Of a stretch of 64,000 nt of DNA, positions 10,000 through 22,664 are shown in pieces. The translations under genes were made by a program, and so were the position numbers. The notes under the pieces were generated by a model that worked only from the letters and a program-made list of their open reading frames with translations, searched no databases and was not told where the DNA came from. Position 1 is the first letter of the stretch, and each line of letters starts with the position of its first letter. Source of the DNA: Aquanectria penicillioides (taxonomy: Eukaryota; Ascomycota; Sordariomycetes; Hypocreales; Nectriaceae). The stretch lies in the NCBI GenBank assembly GCA_003415625.1, contig PYIU01000003.1, forward strand, positions 5,146,001 to 5,210,000. Direction: 5' to 3'.

Positions 10000-12384
10000 A
10001 TGGACGGCCCGACTATTGTCGCCGCTGGTGGGGCGGCATCTATGAGCCCGACCAGCCCCGTCAGCTCTCGTCACGGCCACGGCAACGGCAACGGTCACGG
10101 CGCAATCAAGCGCAAGAGGAGTAGCATGGCTGGCCTCGAGAGTAGCCCCGGCAGTGCCATTGAGGATGATCACGCCGAGCACGAGAAGAAGCGCCAGCCC
10201 GGCGTCAAGAGAGCCTGCAATGAGTGTCGCCAGCAGAAGGTGAGTCAATCCTCACCCCCTCCACCGTGCGCAGATAGCTGACTGAACGATTTTCGACGGG
10301 TACCAGCTCCGCTGTGATGTAGTGCAGGAGCCGTTCCAGAGCTGCTCTAGGTGTAATCGCCTCAAGCTTGAGTGTAAGATCGAGTCCAACTTCAAGCGCA
10401 TCGGCAAAAGGTCCAAACATGCCGAGATGGAGAAGGAAATCGAACGTTTGCGCCGCAACATCTCCCGTGCCAGGTCACAAGGCTATGTCCTCGATGAAGA
10501 TGACGACATCAACTCCCCCATTGCTCAAAGCAACCCGACCTACTCTCACACTCACACTCGAAATCCGTCATTGATGGGCTCAGACGAAGCCGTTTCGTCG
10601 CTATTGCATCTCAAGCGCGGAGGTAACTACAATGTGCCCCGATATACGCACGAGCTGGAAAATGTTCAATTGACTGAAGAAAATGTGACGAATCTTTTCA
10701 ACGAGTTCTTCGCCTTCTACCACCCGTTCTTGCCCTTCCTCAGTCCCCAGCAACCTCCAGATCAATACTTCCAGCAGCACCCCCTCCTCTTCTGGTCCAT
10801 CATTGCGGTTGCCGCTCGTCGCTTCAGCCCACAGAATGTCCCAAACTTGCTCAATAACCTCTCTGGCCCTCTCACACGTTTCCTATGGTCGACAATCGGA
10901 GAGGTCCCCAGCAACTATTATGTTGTCAAGGCCATGTGTTTACTCTGCACTTGGCCATTGCCGACGAGCACGACTTCTTCAGATCCCACTCATATTTTGT
11001 GTGGTGTCATGATGAAAACTGCAACGGGCATTGGTCTTCATCGACCTAACAACATCCAGGACTTCTCTAGGGTTTCGGTCGAACTTAACAAGGAGCAACT
11101 CGGTGATCGTGTCACGACGTGGGCGGTGTGCAACATTGTTGCACAGTCTGTTGGTACTGGGTACGGTCAACCAGCATCAAGTCTTTACGACTGGACTTTG
11201 GCGGCAAGGCAAGGGGACGACAGCACGTTTCAACTTTCACCTGAGCTTGAAGCTCGAATCCAGATTGAGAGATTCTGCGACAAGATTTCTAAGGAAATGT
11301 ACAGCAATGCCAGTGACCCCAGAGGAGTTGCTGGCGACGAGCACCGTGCTATGTTGATGCGCGTATATCGTCGAGACTACGCAGAGCTGCACGCTTCCGT
11401 TATGTCTCAAGACCTGGGTCCTATCGTAACTCTACACCTAAGGGCGGCAGCCCTTCATATGCGCTTGGCTGGATTTTTTGACTCAAGCAAGACGCCAGGA
11501 TATATGGACGATCTCATGGGTCTCTGGCGGGCCACCACCAGTTTCCTCGACGATGTACTAGAAGTGGATAAGGTCACGAGCCCTCGAGAGAGCATCGGCG
11601 GCACTATCCTTCTCTATGCTACCAATTATATTAACCAAATGATGGTTGCTGCCGGGTTTGCCCTTCTCAAGTTGATGAGGTCATTCTTCTGCAAGACAAT
11701 CGACTTCCTTCGAGGTCGTAACCTGTTCCACCAGACTATAAGGGCTATCCGGGCTACGAGCGTGGTTAATAACGACCTCCAATGGCGTTTGGCTGAACTG
11801 ATGGTGCAGATGTGGAACGGGGCCAGGCTGGACAGCAACCAGCAAGCTTTCAACAGCAACGATGATGCCCCGATTCAAATGGATGACAGCCTGCAGTTGA
11901 AAGTTCGATGTCGCCATAGCATGAGTCTAGTATTTGATTCAGTTTGGCGCTGGAGAGAAGACTACCAGGCTCTTGGTCGAGGGAACATTGACGGTAAGGC
12001 AGCCACCACTTGTGATCCTGCTATTTACGGTTTGTTTGGTTGTTCTATACGTGGTCATGACGTTAAGCTAATGTTGGCGACAATTTAGCCTCGAAGCAAC
12101 CGACGAACCCAGACTCAGCCAACGAGTCCTCAGCTTCGTCGACGCACTTGGACAGCACTCTTGTTCAATCAACTACTCTCGCAACGACCAACATGCTCAA
12201 TGCCAACGGGGCGCTGACTCCAAGCGCGACTGGCCTCTCGGTTCCATCATCAGCACCGAACAGCATGATGGGAGGAATGAATTATGGCGACACGAACTAT
12301 GACTTCTTTGACCCACAACACTGGATGTTGGACGGTCTTCTTGATTTTAACTATTCTTTCGTACCTCCTTTGGAAGGTGCCTAG
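10000..12384 (+). CDS. Zn(II)2Cys6 transcription factor, Leu3-like
   Basis: Exons 10000..10239, 10307..11993 and 12089..12384 encode about 740 residues. The binuclear zinc cluster is Cys73-x2-Cys76-x6-Cys83-x9-Cys93-x2-Cys96-x6-Cys103 (RACNECRQQK then LRCD). The first intron falls inside the cluster, between Lys80 and Leu81. The RACxECRQQKxxCD signature and the FKRIGKRSKHAEMEKEIERL linker/coiled coil resemble the Leu3 subgroup. Yeast Leu3 controls branched-chain amino-acid genes; relatives control other targets, so the regulon here is unknown. A central helical region (residues about 180-620) matches the layout of the fungal regulatory domain, and the C-terminal exon is Ser/Thr-rich then acidic/aromatic, like an activation domain. 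The N-terminus has a Gly/His-rich stretch and a basic patch before the zinc cluster. Confidence 0.88.
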
Positions 12385-13548
12385 TATAAAGACGCATTCG
12401 TGAATCGATCGTTGAGCCAGCGGCCACTGTCAGTATGACTACCTGAGAGAAAAAAAGACGCGACTTGATTAGCGACACCAGCGATTCTTGGTCAGACTGA
12501 TCATGACATATTTTTGGGGGGAATGGAAGGAGACGGAAATACCGAAAGAAAAGGTGATGTTGCAATTACATGAGAATTCAGCAGAAGGACCCTATTTGAT
12601 AGAGCTAAATGGGCTCGGTTGATTTGTATTTTTTCTTCTTCTTTTCGCTGTATCTTGAACTTGAGAATGTTCACTGAGGCATGTCAACCTTGGTTCAACG
12701 TTGTTGGTAGGGGGGTTTTCGGAAGTACAATACTTGCTGGCAGACCAGCTCGGGGGGTTTTTTTTTTCTTTTTTTGCTGGATCGGTTCGGTCGGATGGAA
12801 ATTTTTTTTATATTTTTTTTTTGGGTTTTCTTCATTTGTCACAGACGTGTGTATGCAGCATGATGGAATGCGAAAATGTTTAATTATCCGTACCTCCTTG
12901 TGGTCCTTTGTTTACAGTCTCATGTTTCGTTTCCTCATGGTTGTTGCAGGGCTTGTGGAGAATTGCGCCGCAGCAGGAGATGAGAGGACGGAAGCTCCCA
13001 GAGTGTCGGGAAGTGTCACTGCGCCAAATACAAGGGCGAGGGCATCACTGCCTCACCGATGGATTCCGAGTACTGATACTCTGAAGATATTTTCTCCTCC
13101 TTCCTTTCTCTACCTCGGATTGTTTACTGAAATACACTGCCTCTTGAATCCGTCTAGATTCGTTTCATGTTGGCATTTCCTTCTCTGAGATTGCCATGTT
13201 TCGGACAACGTACAACGTACCACTTCTGGGGACGGTTTAAGATTACCTACATTGACGTCGATGCGGCTGAGCCTATTAGTTGCGGTGGCTATGTCTCACA
13301 GACCGCACTTTACTGGTTGGCCTCATCGCCATGGTTGATTTAGGTCCCAACACCAGGGACAATTGTGCAATTGGATGAGCCTCTCACGGCGTTTTGAATT
13401 AGAATGAAAGATCCATAGCCCTAAGGAGCAGGCTTGGTCGACGCCATCGATCCCGCAAATGCAAGGCACAACAAACACGATTGCGCCACAGCCGTTGTCG
13501 CCGTGGTTGTTGTTGATGTGTCCTGCGGCACACTGGTACCAGCACTGG

Positions 13549-13575
13549 CACCACCACCACCACCACCACTACCAC
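13549..13575 (+). repeat. (CCA)n trinucleotide tract
   Basis: A run of about nine CCA/CAC units. On the opposite strand it reads as Gly codons, which makes a spurious small frame there. Confidence 0.8.
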
Positions 13576-14520
13576 CAGCAAGAAGCTTTTCGGGCAGCGT
13601 TAGGGCCAACAGTGACGTTGCCCGTCCATGTTTTGTCCATGTGTCTATGTCAGGGGCGAGTTTCAGAATCGACGGCGAGAGGCGCAATGCCGCCACGCGC
13701 GCGGGCGGGGATAGGGAATCAGATGCAGCTGCTACAGCCGAAATTCGACATTGGCGGGGAGGACCTCAACACCCCGAGGAGGATCGCAGTGCTGGTCGTT
13801 TTGGGCCTGAATCGAACAATCACAGACGCAATGTCAGCACGGCTGTTATACCGGGCTTGGTGGACAGGATCGCGCTGAAGTCATCTGTCGGCAGATTTGA
13901 CAGGGCGGAGTCATGGTTAGGCATATTGCCATCATCATCTCAACAACAACTCTGCAAACGTTTGTACAGATACAGATACACATTGGGAAAGCGATGCCTA
14001 CCCTGAACCTCTTTACTTCCCGCGGCCGCCGCAACGGCCCGGACGAGTTGGTGATAACTGTGGCCGGGTTTTTTTTGGCCAGGCCCCGGCCCTAGGCCGC
14101 GCCGATGGCCCGGGGCAGCGCCAATAGACAAACCAGAATGTGGCAATAAGCGCCATCTACAGACGTCGAACTGGATTATACCACCATCGTCAAGCCCGAC
14201 CAACAAGGCATACTCGCTCTGCGGCCATGTTTTAGACGACGCGGGCTGTGAAAGGCAGTTTTCCGGTATTGTTTGTTGGTCCTTGACAAGACCCGGTACC
14301 AAGGAGCCAGGCCGGTTCCGCAGCAACCGGGTCTAGGTGGATGGCGCTTCGGCGTGATGAGAGCCGGAAGCAAGGCCGTATAAGGAATCTGGAGCAAATT
14401 GGGATGGCGATGATGGTCTTAGGGCTGCTTCTTGACAGGCCCCGTCCGTTCCCGTGAAGGCTGGCTGCGCACTGGTAGTTGGTATTGCTGGGGAGGAACC
14501 AACAGCAACCAACAGTAGTA

Positions 14521-14523
<3 letters not shown>

Positions 14524-14554
<31 letters not shown>
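14524..14554 (+). repeat. (CA)15 microsatellite
   Basis: An uninterrupted CA dinucleotide run followed by CGCA units. It lies in the large gene-free region. Confidence 0.95.
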
Positions 14555-14558
<4 letters not shown>

Positions 14559-14838
14559 GCACGCACATAGGCATATACAGACACGCATGTACACCGAGGT
14601 CCTCGTTCTCTCACACACCCCTCCCCCTTCCCCCATTCCCCGAGGGCAAACAACTTGAAACCCGCGCCATCGATCGATGCCGGGATACGCCCTCCAACTG
14701 CCAGTGGCGGATGGCAAATACTCACGAGCTGTTGGGACCAAGTGCCGGGAGGATTTGTGAAGCCCGTTTGAGATCTCCAAGGAGTCGATTTAGCAGACGA
14801 TGGCAGTGATGGCAGTAAGTCAGCAAGTCAGTCGGCCA

Positions 14839-14902
14839 TCCAGCCAACCAGCCAACCAACCAGCCAGCCAGCCAGCCAGTCAATCAATCAATCAATCAAT
14901 CA
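14839..14902 (+). repeat. (CCAR)n then (CAAT)n tetranucleotide repeat
   Basis: CCAG/CCAA units change abruptly into about five CAAT units, a compound tetranucleotide microsatellite. Confidence 0.9.
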
Positions 14903-16586
14903 GGCAGTCAATTAGCCAACTAGCAAAGTCAGTGCTCTCTGCAACTGTATCCGCCGAATCACAAGACGGAGGTGACTTCATGGCCGCTTCTCGGCGGGCA
15001 GTGTTTTCAGGAGGGACCCAAGGCCATCCTTGAGGGGGACAGGAGAACCAGGCTGAGGCGCCCGCCCCCCCTCAATCTGTCGAGTTCCATACGGGAGTGA
15101 CTGCGTACGGTACAACGCATTGCCTCGCATCACCACTGCCTGTGAATCCATCCCGAAGAACTGGGAATTCGCCACATTCGCTGAGGCCTTGACACACACA
15201 CGCACACGCATACATTTTGACCAGGGGAAACAAGAGCAGAGCCCGCCACCTCTGCTACTCGGTCCGGCTCTATGAATAGACTCGCCGTAGACTTGCCAAA
15301 AGGCCAAAAATGCCGTCACCATGGCCCCATTCTGCGGGACAACGCAGGAGTCTGGAGTACCTAGGCCCAGCCGAAGAAAAGGAGGGCTGGGGAGAATGTC
15401 GATAGGCTGTCGACCGCGGCGAGGACTCCGACCGTCACCCGCGCGAAGCCAAGTATCGGTGACATGAGTGGTTGGAGAACCTTGTATGGGATGGAACGGG
15501 AACGAAGGATACCCTACTTGCTCCCTAGACCCTCCAATTCACAAGGTCGGGACGAATGACGGGTGTCAAAACGGGGGTGGACACGCAAAAGGCCGACTAA
15601 GATAGTATGTGCACCAGTGTGGAGATGGCTCCGAAGTCTGCAAAGTGGACAAGCAAGCAAGAGCCTGCGGTTTAGCAAACAGGCACAAGCACGGGCACAG
15701 GCACGGACAGACATGTACAGGTATAGGTACGGACACTGATGAGTGGTTCGTTGCTTTGTTGAGCGGGCGAGCGATGGAGCAAATTATTACTATGTGTGGT
15801 GTGCGCGTGTGTACGTGTGCGCGCGTGTCCACTCATCCAGTCCACCCCATCTAGAGAGTGACAGCCATCAGTCGGCAAAGCCGAGGCCCTGAGCGTGTCC
15901 GTGTCTGAACGATGGGGGCCAAGGACTGTCTGTTCGGGACGAGAGTCAGAATTTGTTAAGCACAGGAACTATGTATCTCAACCGCTCGTGGCGGCACAGG
16001 GAATCCGGCCGTTGCGAATCTAGTTTAAGGAAATGACGCGAGTTGGCGGCATAGGCCACACTCCCTGGGCCCTCGTTCTCGAATTTTCTCCTTATTCCAT
16101 ACTCAAAGCCCCCTTTTCAGATGAGAAAGGAGGGAGTCATGGACCAACTAAACCAGGTTACGTGCCTTGTCCGGGTCGATCCTAGCTCCTGGCTCAGAAA
16201 CATCTCTGGCCCGAAGGCCCTGTTAGTAGAGCTAACCCTTTAGAAGAAGGGAGTGGGGTAGGGTTCGAGTGGCGCCTGGTGACCGGTGCTGTCAACGATC
16301 AAAAGACGACGTCGATGACTTGCGACGACGGGGGGAGGGGGAGGGGGAGGGGAGGGGGTGGTCTAGGCACGAGCAAGCATTGCTGCTGAACGGATGGGCA
16401 ACGAGATTGGCTTCTGGTTCGAACGAGGATTGTCCCCTGACGATGATCGACCGATAGATGAGTTTAGAGGGGCCATTCGTCTGCGGAGGAATCGAAATGG
16501 CAAGGCTGAGTCGCTCAAGGGGTCGAATTGTTGCTGTGGGGGACGTCCGGACCTCGCCCAGAGCCAAGGGTAGGATGAAGGATGAA

Positions 16587-16599
16587 GGGGGGGGGGGGG
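16587..16599 (+). repeat. 13-G homopolymer
   Basis: A run of 13 G within a GA-rich stretch; an imperfect (GGA/GGGGGA)n tract lies nearby at 16329-16358. Confidence 0.9.
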
Positions 16600-16622
16600 A
16601 GGGGTGGAGGACAGGACAAGGA

Positions 16623-16648
16623 CAGCAACAGCAACAGCAACAGCAACA
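16623..16648 (+). repeat. (CAGCAA)n repeat
   Basis: Four hexanucleotide units of CAGCAA. No coding gene contains it. Confidence 0.9.
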
Positions 16649-19600
16649 AACAGGCCGCGGCGTGGACAAGATGGTCCAGTATCAGTACCGGCGTTGCAGC
16701 TGACTTGAGCCTCAGCCGCCGGCACTCTGGCGCCTTAACGCCGTTTGCCCAAGCCCCGGCATCAAGAGGCCACGACGTGGCCCTCTTCCAATGAACCCAC
16801 CGTCACGCCGCTCATGGTCTGCACGAAGGTGGACTCTGTGCTTCGCCCGAGAAGGCATGTTGTCCGTAACATACGAGTTGCAGCGTAGGATCGTCGAGGC
16901 CTGACCCGAGGGTTTGGAACCGCTCATGTTGCATGAAGCCCGAAACATGACTTGAACGTAGGAGAGAGGCGGAGGAGGTGGAGGAGGTGGGCACTTTAGC
17001 CATCAGGGGGGCATATACGAACTATGGCGCTGCATCCTGAGACGTCAAAGCCGCGTCTAAGGCTGCACTTGGTGCCCGTGGTAGACGCGGTGAAGCCAGC
17101 TCCTAGGGAAGAGCTTGGTGGTGAAGCTGCACGCTTTTACATGGGTGGGCGAAGGGGATCATGGATGATGGAGGGAGAGGAGAGGAGAGGAGAGGAGGGA
17201 GGGGGCGTGTCCATCTGTCCAAGAGAAAGATGTATGATGCGACATGGGCGCTTAGGCACGAAGGGGGCGAGCAACCGGCTGTTCCCAACACGGCCGCAAT
17301 TGGCAGCCTTCCGCAATCATTTCCGCTTTAGGGGGGCGCGAGGAAGCGCGGCCAGCAACGGATGAGTCCACCCGTCCCGACAGTTTGGAAAATGAGGTGA
17401 ATGATACTGAAACCTAGTTGAGAGGGAAGGGCCAAAGAGAGGGAAGGAAAAAAAAAAAAAAAAAAGGAACCGGAACTAGACAAGGCAAATGACGAACGAG
17501 GGCCGAAAACTGGGACACTTGGACAAGGCCGGGATCCCGAGGTGGTCGGGGCGACGGGTGATGGGGAAAACGCAAAGCCACTCGCACGCACGGAGCCCCA
17601 GTAGGGTGAAGCATGCGGAGCAAGTTGCGAGAGTGAGAGGCGACGGAGAGAAAGAGAAAACACTAAAGCTATGAGCAAGATGGAAAAAGAGAAGGATGTG
17701 GCATGGACCCAACGGTGACGATGCGACTGGGGGCCATGCCAGCCTCGCGAGCGCGAGGAGGAGGTACAAGGCACGAGGCCAGCAAGGCGAAGCGCGAATA
17801 GTTGAAACGGGCTGGAGAGGCTATGAAGCCGTCCTGTCACGTCACAAGCTGGAAAACGCCCGGTGTATTTTCTTAGAAACCCAGAAGGATCCGAGGAGAT
17901 CTGCAGGAACCCTAGATCTGGCAGGCTGAGAGAGGGCGTGTGACACAGAATGACCAGAGAACCCAGAGAAGCCAAGGAGACACAAGGGAAAAAGGGCACG
18001 CAAAAAAAGAATAAAAATAAAAATGGAAAACCTAGTTGACCCTGGAAGCAAACATCATGTGGGTGTGTTGCAGCGGCATGTACAACGCAGTCCGGTACTC
18101 TGTACGACTATCGGCAGCAGCAGCAAACGGCACCACCCATCACCACCACCACAACCACCTAGCAGCAACAGCAGCAGGACACCATCATTGAAGGATGCGG
18201 CACATAGACCTTGGGGCTGGCCGATCAGGGGATTGGGGAGGGGCTGGCGGGGAATGGAGGGGTGAGGGGCCCGGGACCAGGGGGTGTGGATTAGGTGACA
18301 GGCCGGGCGAGGCGTAGCGCAAACACGGGAGGAATTGGAAGACCTAGTAAGCGAACGAGCGAACCAGAGAACGAGCGAGCGAGAGGGCGAGATAGAGAGA
18401 GGAGCCGGAGATGGAGCCAGAGCCAGTAGTCACCACCAACGACAACCGCAGGCCAGAGCAAGCCTTGTCCATGCGATGCGATCAGATACCAAAGTAAAGA
18501 CACTGGAGACTATGTAGAATGGCCAGAGCAGGCCGGACCATGGCTCGTTGTGTGGCTGTGGAAGCGTCCGCTAACGCACAAAGGATCCTAGCCATCTGCT
18601 CGAACGGACGAGATAGAGGCCTAGTGAGTTGATGGTGGACTGACTACGGTACCGAGGCCGCAAGGAGAAAAAAAAGGATAAAATAAAAACAAGAAGAGAA
18701 TAGAAGAAGGAGGAGAAGGAGGGAGGAGAAGAAAATGTACGAAAGCACCTGTGTGGTTGGATCGATAGGATCCTGGGAGCCTAGGAGAGAATAGGCAGTG
18801 GGAGAAAGAGGAGAGATAGCAATCAATCAGTCAGTTGGTCCCGACACTTGAGCCAAGATAGGTTGACAAACAAACGGCCAGCGGTAGCCAAAAAAAAAAA
18901 AAGATAAAAAAGAAAAAGAAAATGGAGGGGTGCAGCGCAGGCGGATGTGCGGATACCCGACGTGGGTGTGAGCTGGCAGTGGGCAGTGAAAGTTCGCTTA
19001 CTGACCTCCCGGTACCCAATGGCAGCCCTCTTCACATATCTAGACGCGCGCGTAGCCTTACCGCAAAGGGAAAGGTGCATCTCCCGGAGCATGCGCCCAT
19101 TGGCCCGCGGCCCTGGCAAGCAGGGGAGGGGGTGGCGGACTGAAGCCGTCCAACCACAGCCTAGCCAGCTACCAGGCTAAGCCTGCGCTAAGCCCAAGCT
19201 GGAGCAGGGATGGGCTTGGACGGCCAGGATTGCTGCACTATGCCCAAGTGGGCGCAGCGGGTCCGGCCCTGCTAGCGCGTCCCGACAGTTCGGTACGCCA
19301 AGGCCGGGGCGGGGCGCCCAGGGTCGGCAACTGCGCCTGAGTGGCCGGCCCGGGCCGCATTTCTCATCCGAGTACGTACCGCCTGTAGCGGTACTGCACC
19401 GCGCGGTGCCCGTGACAATCCCGTCTCCCCCGTTTTCTTTTCCCTCGTTTCCATGCAGGGAGGCAGAGGACAGAGGAGTACCACGCGCACACGGGACGTT
19501 TACTCTGCTCCTTCGTTCTGCGTGCACTGCCTGCACAGCACAGCGCAGTACATCGCATTGCACAGTGCACGCCAGTACCGGGACCAGTTCCCACCTTCAC

Positions 19601-20617
19601 TGCCCGTCGCCGTGTCTGGTTCTTCGCCCTCTCCATCCTTCCCTTTCCCTTGTGCGCTTGTGCCGCCTGCTTGTGCTTCTGCTTCTGCTTCTGCTTCTCC
19701 CCCCCTCCCGTGCTCGATGACCCCCCTTGTCCCGCTCGGCGCCATCGTGCGTGAGTTCTCTTCCACCGTGACTGGCAGCTGGGGGGGGGGGGATTCCTCT
19801 CCCTCGTGGGCCATGCCTTCTCTTCCCGCTGCCCCGTTGCGCCCACTGTACAGATCAGGCAGGCAGGTCCAACGCCGCCCAAGCCCGGTCCCCATACCAT
19901 GGCTTGCTTGCCATGGTCCATACTCGTCGGACCGTCTACTCCCAATAGTGGGCTCCAAGATGATGGCTGCGTCGTTCCATTGCTGTTTGCTGTCTAGAGG
20001 GATGCTCCATCTAGAAATGGAAACAACTGTTGTGTGCGAGGCGCGAGACGCGGCCGTTACCCTCATAGCTAGATTAAGTCGCATTTGGCGACCGGGGGCG
20101 GGAGGTCCCCCGGACACTCCAGAGATTGATCGGACGGCGGTAGGTCATGCCGTCGTCGCCTGTTGTTGGCCCATACCCATTGCGTGCGGGCTCTGCGCAC
20201 AAACCAGAGGAAGGTAGAGGCATAGAAAAGAGAGAGCCGACAGGCCATAGCTTCACATACGGCTCATGTCCCCAACGGGGGACGGAGAGACATCGGGCAG
20301 AGGGATGCATGCAGCGTCTTTCCCCGCGACTATCGAGGCGTCCAGACACCAGAGTGTCGTCTCTATTGCGAGCATCGGTCACTCACTCGCTGTCTTATGG
20401 ACGTTCCTTCGACCGGAGAAGAAAATCAGGTAAACTAGTGGGGACACAAGATCGCTGCGGCGCTGTGTATGGAGCAAAAGCGGAGCCCCAAAAGCAGGGT
20501 CCCGCATCGGCCTGTTCCAGTTCGGGCTGAGCTTCGGCTGTCTCTCTTTCGCTCGTTCCCTCACTCCTCTGACTGTTTTTCATGTGTTTCGCAGGCACTA
20601 TGCGTGCATGTTGTGCT

Positions 20618-20756
20618 GCCACTGCTGCTGCTGCTGCTACCTCTGCCGCTGCCGCTGTTGATGCTGCTGCCGCTGTTGATGTCGCTGCCGCTGCTGATGC
20701 CAATGCTGATGCCAATGCTGATGCTAATGCTGATGCCAATGCTGATGCCACCACCG
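20618..20756 (+). repeat. GCTG/ATGCTG-type repeat tract
   Basis: About 140 bp of (GCT)n passing into near-perfect 12-bp units of CTGATGCCAATG. The repeat period is a multiple of three, so it keeps all frames open and reads as Ala-rich or Leu/Met-rich peptides. I regard those frames as a by-product of the repeat. Confidence 0.85.
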
Positions 20757-22435
20757 TTGCTGTCATCAGAAGTCAGCTCTTTTTTCTCTGTCCCGTACTA
20801 TGCGTGCCATGGGCTGGCCAGCCGTGGCCCTATCCTGCCTCGCCCTAAGACTGCACCCCTGCTCCCCATTTCAAGATGATGGCGTCTTTCGTCTCGGTCG
20901 TCAGTTCAACTCGTCGCCCTCCACTCGCATCCCAGCACGGTACGGGACGTCACTGGCGCACCTTTTTTCCTGCCGATCTTGAGATCGATGGACGCCAACG
21001 GCCGCCAGGACACCTCCCGCATTCCTGTCCTCGTTTGGCAACTCGTCATTCCAGCACACAGAGTAGCGTCATCCCGACTGTTTTTATTTTATCTTTCGTG
21101 TACTTTCTTCTTTTTGATTCTTTCTTTCTTTCTTTTCTTCCCTGCATTCCCCTGTCTTTGTTCTGGCCGCGCGCTGATTCGTCTGACCATGCGTGCACGC
21201 ATACCTATATTGCTAGCCTCGATTCACAGCGAGCAATGTTCAATTGAAACACCCTCGCCCGATGACTAGGCCGGCGTGGGCGGCTTGGCCACACAAACGG
21301 CCGGTATCCCACTTCGGCCGAATCCTACCTCTCCTCGACAAGACGACAAACCCTGTCACCATCTCCACCTCGCCGCGTTCCCCATGGCTTGACCACACCC
21401 CCGAGTCCCCTGTTGTCCCCATGCCTACGCCTCTAGGTCCTCCTCGTAGCCGTCCCTCTTCTTGCTTCCTGTCTCTGTCTCCCCCCAGCAAAGCCCCCCA
21501 GCCGCAGGCTAGCCACAGCCCAGCCGGGTCCAGTTCAGCCCGATGCCCCTACGTAGAGCCCTGCTGCTGGCCTCTGCTGAGCGTCTTCCGGGCTCCGCAG
21601 GGCCCCCGTTCTAGTATCCGTGGAACACCTGTTTTGTCTTCTTGTTGCGCTCTGTGCCCATGCTAGCAACAAAAGGGCAAGGCCAAAGGCGGCAAATGGA
21701 AATACCTTCCGAATCGTGGCTCCTGTGCAATGTAGACTTTTGAGACCCCCGCAACGCCCGTCTTGTTTCCATCGCTTCTTTTTTAGAAGGAACCCCGTTG
21801 TTCTTTGACGGCTCCGCGGAAGCGCCTGGTCTAAAGGGGACAATTGAAATTTGGCAGAGGAGCGACTCCCGGGAGGGTTCGGAGGGACCCCAGGGCACGC
21901 AGACGAAGAGTGAATATGGATGGTGGTGATGTTTTTGGTAAAACTCGGGAACCTGCTTGCTCCTCGCACATGTTGCCGCTCTTCCCCAGGGCGCCGGTTC
22001 GTGGACTGCTCGAGACCATGCACCTGAGACGCTAGCCGTGCGATTGGGAATTGGTTTCGAGGAGCATCAAGTCGGTGATCCGTGAAGTGATGTTATGCAA
22101 TGCGATGCGATAGGACGGTTTGTGTGTATGAGAGAGCGAGAGCACAGCACGCTAGTTGAGCAGCGCAAATGAAGGATGGCAATGACAGCAAGACCGATGG
22201 CAACAAGTGACATCAGATGGCAACAGATGGCAACAGTCAATAGCCCAAATGGCGACTGCTACTGCGACTGCTACAACAACAACAATTACAACAGCAAAGC
22301 GTCCAAGCAACCAGGCACAGGCTCGGTCGGTGCAGTTCCCTGATCGAGGGCGCCGTATTCATCCCCCCATCACCGCATCACCGCATCACCCTCATCCGCC
22401 ATCTGCCATGCGCCCATCCATCTTCCCATCTTCCC

Positions 22436-22436
<1 letters not shown>

Positions 22437-22516
<80 letters not shown>
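22437..22516 (+). repeat. (TC)40 polypyrimidine microsatellite
   Basis: Eighty bases of perfect TC repeat, continuing imperfectly to about 22560. All purine on the other strand. It sits about 1.4 kb upstream of the Myb-like start codon. Confidence 0.97.
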
Positions 22517-22520
<4 letters not shown>

Positions 22521-22616
22521 TCTCTCTCTTTTTCTCTCTGTCGCTCTCTCTTCTTTTGGTTCTCTCTCATTCATCGTCACACACCCGCCACTGCACTCGC
22601 GCGCGCACGCACGCAA

Positions 22617-22664
22617 GTACACACACACACACACACACACTCACACTCACACTCACACACACGC
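22617..22664 (+). repeat. (CA)n microsatellite
   Basis: CA dinucleotide repeats interrupted by TC, close to the (TC)40 tract. Confidence 0.9.

Noticed and set aside
16365..16440. tRNA-like elements (TGGTCTAGG ... GGTTCGAA)
   Set aside because: The spacing is near correct, but the T-arm and acceptor stems do not pair.
19453..20217. 254-codon plus frame and overlapping 193-205-codon minus frames
   Set aside because: Several strands are open at once in GC-rich sequence; the peptides have no domain or regular hydrophobic pattern.
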